In this document: positions 24,501 to 30,500 of the stretch, piece by piece
Layout of the letters: every line of letters starts with the position of its first letter
How positions within the stretch are numbered: the first letter of the stretch is position 1
Source: Capra hircus
Lineage: Eukaryota; Chordata; Mammalia; Artiodactyla; Bovidae
Assembly (NCBI RefSeq): GCF_001704415.2
Contig: NC_030817.1
Coordinates: forward strand, 32,499,550 to 32,563,549
Length of the DNA: 64,000 nucleotides
Direction of reading: 5' to 3'
Made by a program: the position numbers and the translations under genes
The notes under the pieces: model-generated
What the model was told of the DNA's origin: nothing
Seen by the model: only the letters and a program-made list of their open reading frames with translations
Databases searched by the model: none

Positions 24501-27500
24501 CAGGCCAGCATGATTCCCACCTTCACATCCCACCACTTACCAATGGGTTTAGAATCAATCTAACCCATCTCTTTCAAAGATCTTCGAAAAGTTCACAGTC
24601 AATTGGCTTCCTAGATTTCAGTCCAGCCCTCTTCTAATCCATTTTTTCCTGAGTGAGCCTTGTAAGAAATATATATCAAACTTTAAAACTTTTAAATGAT
24701 TTGCCGTTTCTCTTTAAGTCCAAAGTTCTTTGGTGTCGTTCATAACTCTGCTTACCTTCCTGACACAGGAAATGTCATTCTACCCTTGTTCTAGATACTC
24801 CAGACAGACTCGTCATTCCTCAAAGGCTCATTCTAGTCAATTACCTTTGTTTTTTATAGCTTTACTGCATATTTTAACATCAGATAGGGCAGATTCTCCA
24901 TCATTCCATTTTTGTTTCTCCAAAATTAGCTATTCTCCACGGTGTGTATTCTACATGTATGTATTCTTAACAGGATGTGCATACATTCTCAACTGTGTAC
25001 CCTTTCAAGTAAATTTTAGAATCACTTTGCCAAATTCAATCTGCCATTCTCAAAAGAAAAAAAGAAAACCAAGTGATACTGACTACAGTAAAGTTTCTCT
25101 AGAGACACAATAAGACTATCTTTTAACCCAATATGAGAGTCATTTTTACAGTTCTGACTCATACCACTCTCTACACTGCAATAACCTTCTCAAACGCCCT
25201 TCCTAGTTTTTCTTTTTCAATTCTGTTTGTTCATCCTGAAATGGGGAGAGACCTACTGTGAACAAATAGGAGGGGTAGTAGTCACAGCTATTTCTCACTG
25301 TCCACTTGTTTATGAACAACTTCTCCCTCTCAGATTTGAGAGTTCTAACTTGAAGGCAAGTTGATAAAGCCCCTATTGTGGTTGCAAGTAGTCACTGCTA
25401 CCTGGGGTCAGTAGGATGGAAATGGTAATCACTCTTTCTCCAATGAAGCAGATGTAATCTGAAATTTTTAGTTTATGTACAGAATTTGGGAGACTGCCCC
25501 TCCATCATATCCTTACTTATGCCTTTTCGTATATATTCACAAACTCTAGGATACAATTTACCATCCAGGTTCAGTTCAGTTCAGTTCAATCACCTCCTAA
25601 TCACCTGTTACATACTGGGAACTGGAGGCTGATCAAATGTCAAAAGGAAAAACACCATTAAGCCAAACAACCAGCTGTGAAACTCTGGCTGGCTCAGATG
25701 ACACTCCTTGTGGTTTGCTGTGCTATGCTTAGTCGCTCAATCATGTCCATGGACTGAAGTCTGCCACCCCTCTGCAACCCCATGGACTGAAGTCTGCCAG
25801 GCTCTTCTGTCCATGGGGATTCTCCAGGCAAGAATACTGGAGTGGGCTGCCATGCCCTCTTCCAGGGCCTTGCGGTTTAGAGGTAGTATTTACTTTGTTA
25901 GTGTTTCCCAGAGTATAATATGTATATTATGAATAACTATAGGTAAAAAAAGAATAAACTTTACTTTAGTAGTTGTAGAGCTCTAGTCCAGGAGTAGAAT
26001 ATATTTAGTGCAGGAACATAAATCTCATTCCACCCCCACTAGCGATTTTTAAAAATATCCCTGGTGATACATTCTTTCATGTTCAGCACAGTGCTGTTGT
26101 CAGGGTTGACTCTGTATTTCGTCGGCAGTAAAGATAAAGCTGGAAGGAAGTATTTAGATAGAGTAATAGCAGTTTTCCTTCACTCCACTCAGATGCTAAG
26201 CTTGCCCCTTTCTCAAATCTTAAGCAGAGATTAAGAAAAAGTCTAAATGTCCTTTTTCAGTAAGCAGTATTATGTATGTGGTCATATATGTGACCGCTGC
26301 TATGAACAGTATAGTGAAGTGACTAAGACAGTACTCTTTAGACAGACTACCTGGGTTTGAATTCCAACCCAGTGAATACTTGCTCAATGACTTCAGGAAA
26401 ATCAATCCCTCTGTGTCTCAGTTTCCTCATCTATAAGATGGGGATTCTGTAAAATTGAGATGGTAATGTAATCTATATTATTGGATTTTGAAAAAATTAA
26501 ATGAGTTAATGCATACAAAGTGCTTTCAACAACAACCACAGCAACAATAATAACTGTTAACAGCCACTGAGTATTTTATACATGCCCAGCATCATGAAAA
26601 ATGCTTTATACATATTGTCACACTTCTATATTTCACATATTGGAAAAAAACAACTTTTTTCCCTAGGTGCAAAGCATAAACAAAGCTGATTGTAAAGAAA
26701 CACAAGAAATGCATCGCCTATTTTCTCTAAATGAAACTTACTTTTGTTTTAAAACTGCTCTTAGAGCATCTTTCTGTCCCATAGTGTACTGAGAAATAAA
26801 GATGTCATTTGCTGCAAAATAAAAGCACAAAAATATACTTTAGATTCCTAGAAATGTATCATATTTTGATAAGCTACTAAAAGAAAAAAATTTTAATTAA
26901 AAAAATGTTTGGGAATTCAGCAATATGATTTCTCAATTTAAAAAGACAAGAAACAAATTAAGTGACTTGAGTAATAATAATCATAACTCAAGACTGTAAA
27001 AATAAAATTGTGTAGAAACACTTGGGGCCAAATTAAAGACATTTGTTCAAACTCTAATGAGAACACTGCTTCGCTGAAAACAAAACCAACTACTTTTAAA
27101 ATGTCATTAAATACATTTTTTCAAAGCATATTTTTAATCTATTATCTTAGCAAAGACTATTCAGCATTTATAATCAGGTATCAAATACCAAACTATGCAA
27201 TAGGTTGGCAATAATAAAATTACCTTTACCATCACAAATTATCTTCTGGACTTCAGAGATTTCATTAATAGCTTAACTTGGAAGGAAAAATGAATTAAAA
27301 ATGAAAACAAGAAAAAACTGTAAAGTTGTTTAATAAATACCTAAACAAATATATCAATGAATATCTAAAACTCTAAAATTCTATCCTTACCAAAGAAATT
27401 CTTACAAGTGTGCTAAGTCGCTTCAGTTGTGTCTGACTCTTTGTGACCCTATGGACTGTAGCCCGCCAGGCTCCTCTGTCCATGGGATTCTCCAGGCAAG

Positions 27501-30500
27501 AATACCGGAGTGGGTTGCCATGCCCTCCTCCAGGGGATCTTCCTGACCCAGGGATCAAACCCACATATCTTATGTCTCCTCTACGAGCAGACAGGTTCTT
27601 TACCACCCGCACCACCTTGGAAGCCCAAATTCTTACATATTACAACATAAATGAACCATGAAGACATGCTAAGTGAAATAAATCAGTCACCAAAGGACAA
27701 AACTCTATATATGATTCCACACATAAGAGATATAATGGAATATATAGCGACAGGAAGCAGAATGGTGGGAAGGGGAACAGAGTTAGTATATAATGAGAAC
27801 AGAGTTTTGGTTGGGGAAGATGAAAAGTTCTGGAGATGGGATGGTGGTGATAGCTGCACAACATGAATATACCTAATGCCACTTAAAAATGGTAAAAATG
27901 GTAAACTTTACATTATGGGTATTTTACCAAAAAATTAATAAAGCTATCCTTTTACCTTTTTGTCTGTTGTTCTCTTCCATTTTATTCAAAGGCAACACTT
28001 GCACTGCAGCATCTTTAGAAAAATCCTTCAGGATATGAAAGGAAGAAATGAAAGGCATAAATCCACTTTATGATTCCTTATTTATTAAGTACCATTTACT
28101 AGCTTATGTGACTATTGTGTCCTGGGAGGACACAACTATTTGTTTATACACTTAATTCCAGCACTACCATGCTTAGGTACCCTGAAGCTACTCAAAGATG
28201 TGTTGAATGCGTAATGAGCTGTCAGACAAGTGAATGAATTGGAAAATGAACAAGCAAGTGTGGTCCTGAAATTCAGATTCAAATCCCAATTTGCTACTTT
28301 CAGGAGAGCAACCCATGTAACATTTCAATGGAAACAGTTAAACGTAAAAATATGATTCACTGTGAGACAATGTAGTTTATAAGGATGTCCATTGCACGGC
28401 ACTACACCAGAAATTAATTTTCACAGTATTCTTTGTCACTGAGCTATAATGTAGTCTCGGAAGACTTCTCTATAGACGTGACAACTACTGCCAAACAGAT
28501 TTCTGCTCACATGTGTACCCTAGGACTTCACTTCTAAGATTCTATTCACTGCTAAGACACCATGACATTTTAAGTGCTTGGTTCATTTAACATTGCTTCA
28601 CCTTCCTTAGGCACACATTTTTCCCCCTGCCAAATCATTAAATAGAAAATAAAAAATAGTAAAAGAAAATTGATGCAAGCTATCTACTGATAATAGGTGT
28701 TAAATTCCTAAAAATAGCCAATGAGACTAACAAGACATGGAATGCATCTGGGAAATCAAAGAATTCCCACAAAACAGTATGAAAAAGCACAGCACATAAA
28801 TATGTATTCACAAGAGAATAAATACAGGTGGCAATATAAATGAAAAAAAGTTCCCCTTCACTAATAATAAAAGAAATACAAAATCAAACAATGCGCTGCC
28901 CTTTTCACCTATCAAAACAGCAAACTTTATGTTTGTTTGTTTAATATTAATGCTTCATATAAATGAAGATGGAGGGAAATCCACTAATTCTACTCATGAC
29001 CTTGCTAGAGAATACATATTGATACAGTTTTTCTAGAGGCAATTTAGAAATAATATAAAAAATGTGCATATTCTTTTAGGTAATAATTTTATACCTAGAA
29101 ATTAATATAAGAAAGTGAGCTCAGATACAAACCAGAATGTTCATCACCTGGTTGTACATATTATAAAAATTTTGGTGGAAAAAACCTCAATGTCACAAAA
29201 TAAGAATATGAACATATAAACTATGGTACATACATACACTGAAATTCTGTGAATTTATTAAAAGCTCCTAAGAAAAAAATCTATGACATGCAACAATAAC
29301 TTTAATATTACTTAGTTATAAAATAATCCCATTTCATAAAATATACATATACATAGAAAAAACTCTAAATGTTAACAGTACTTGCTTTTATATAATTGTG
29401 GAATTTCTTTTTTCCTTCTTCTTTTTGAATTTTCTATAGTGATTTTAAGGTTTTGTTTTCTTTCTGCACATGTATAAGGATTTGCTCCTTATAGTAGGAA
29501 AAGGTAACTCTTATCTTCCAGTGGTAGAAAGAAACAAGTATGAAGAGGAGCAAATCTAAATATGAGCATATTGGACACAAACTTCTTTCATTTTTCTCTT
29601 TAAAATAGCATGGTCAAGTCAATAGAGAATATAATCTTAGCCCTTATTTATGAAATAAAAACATAATGCAAAAAGGCTGCAGTTTGTGATCATGGTAAAA
29701 TGATAAAGAACTAGGTTTGCTCTGCAGGTATATTTTATATTAGACAAATCTACACAAAACAAACTGTTAGCCTATATTAAATCTAATGGAATCCTTCCTG
29801 ATGATCTTCCAAAGATCACCCTTTTATGTTCAATTATACAATAATAACATATCCATACATTTGAGAAATTATTTAAATAATAGAATTAAAATACCATTAA
29901 TCTTTAAATAAAGCCTCCTCAAAAAAGAAAGAAAACACATCAAGCCAAAGGCTAGGCATTTATTCAGAGATCAAGTACAGCACATAATTATACCTTTTTA
30001 TGATGAATTGTTGACAAAATTCATCAGTAAATAGCTGCAATACCTGTTTTAGTTTACTAGCTGTTAAATTCACAATATATAGTCAATATTATGATAAGTG
30101 ATCAAAGTCTAATTGTGTGACCAAACGTATTTATAAACAAATATTTTCAGTATTATAAATAAAAAATGACATTAAGATGAGAATTTCATGTTATTAGCTT
30201 TTAAATACCTCTCAAAAAAAAAAAGCACACAAAAGGCTTCAGAATAGCTAGAATAAATTCACACTTCACTTTTTTAAAATTCTGTTGTTACAGCTCCTTT
30301 ACCTTTACCTAGCAGTTTGTAAAAATATGTCTTTGGTAAGCGAACTTTAATTAAAAACAAGGCCTATTGCTAATCTAAATTTTAAAAAGCCTTACTTGAC
30401 AATACTTAAAATTTTAACATGAGCGTAATTAAGAATTATTTTGCTTACACTTTCTGACACAGTAGGATTTTCTATTGGAGGCTGCTGATAATTTCTGGCA

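Noticed and set aside
24171..25113. Two plus-strand frames of 127-130 codons
   Set aside because: They fall in pyrimidine-rich L2-derived sequence and are not consistent with any current gene.
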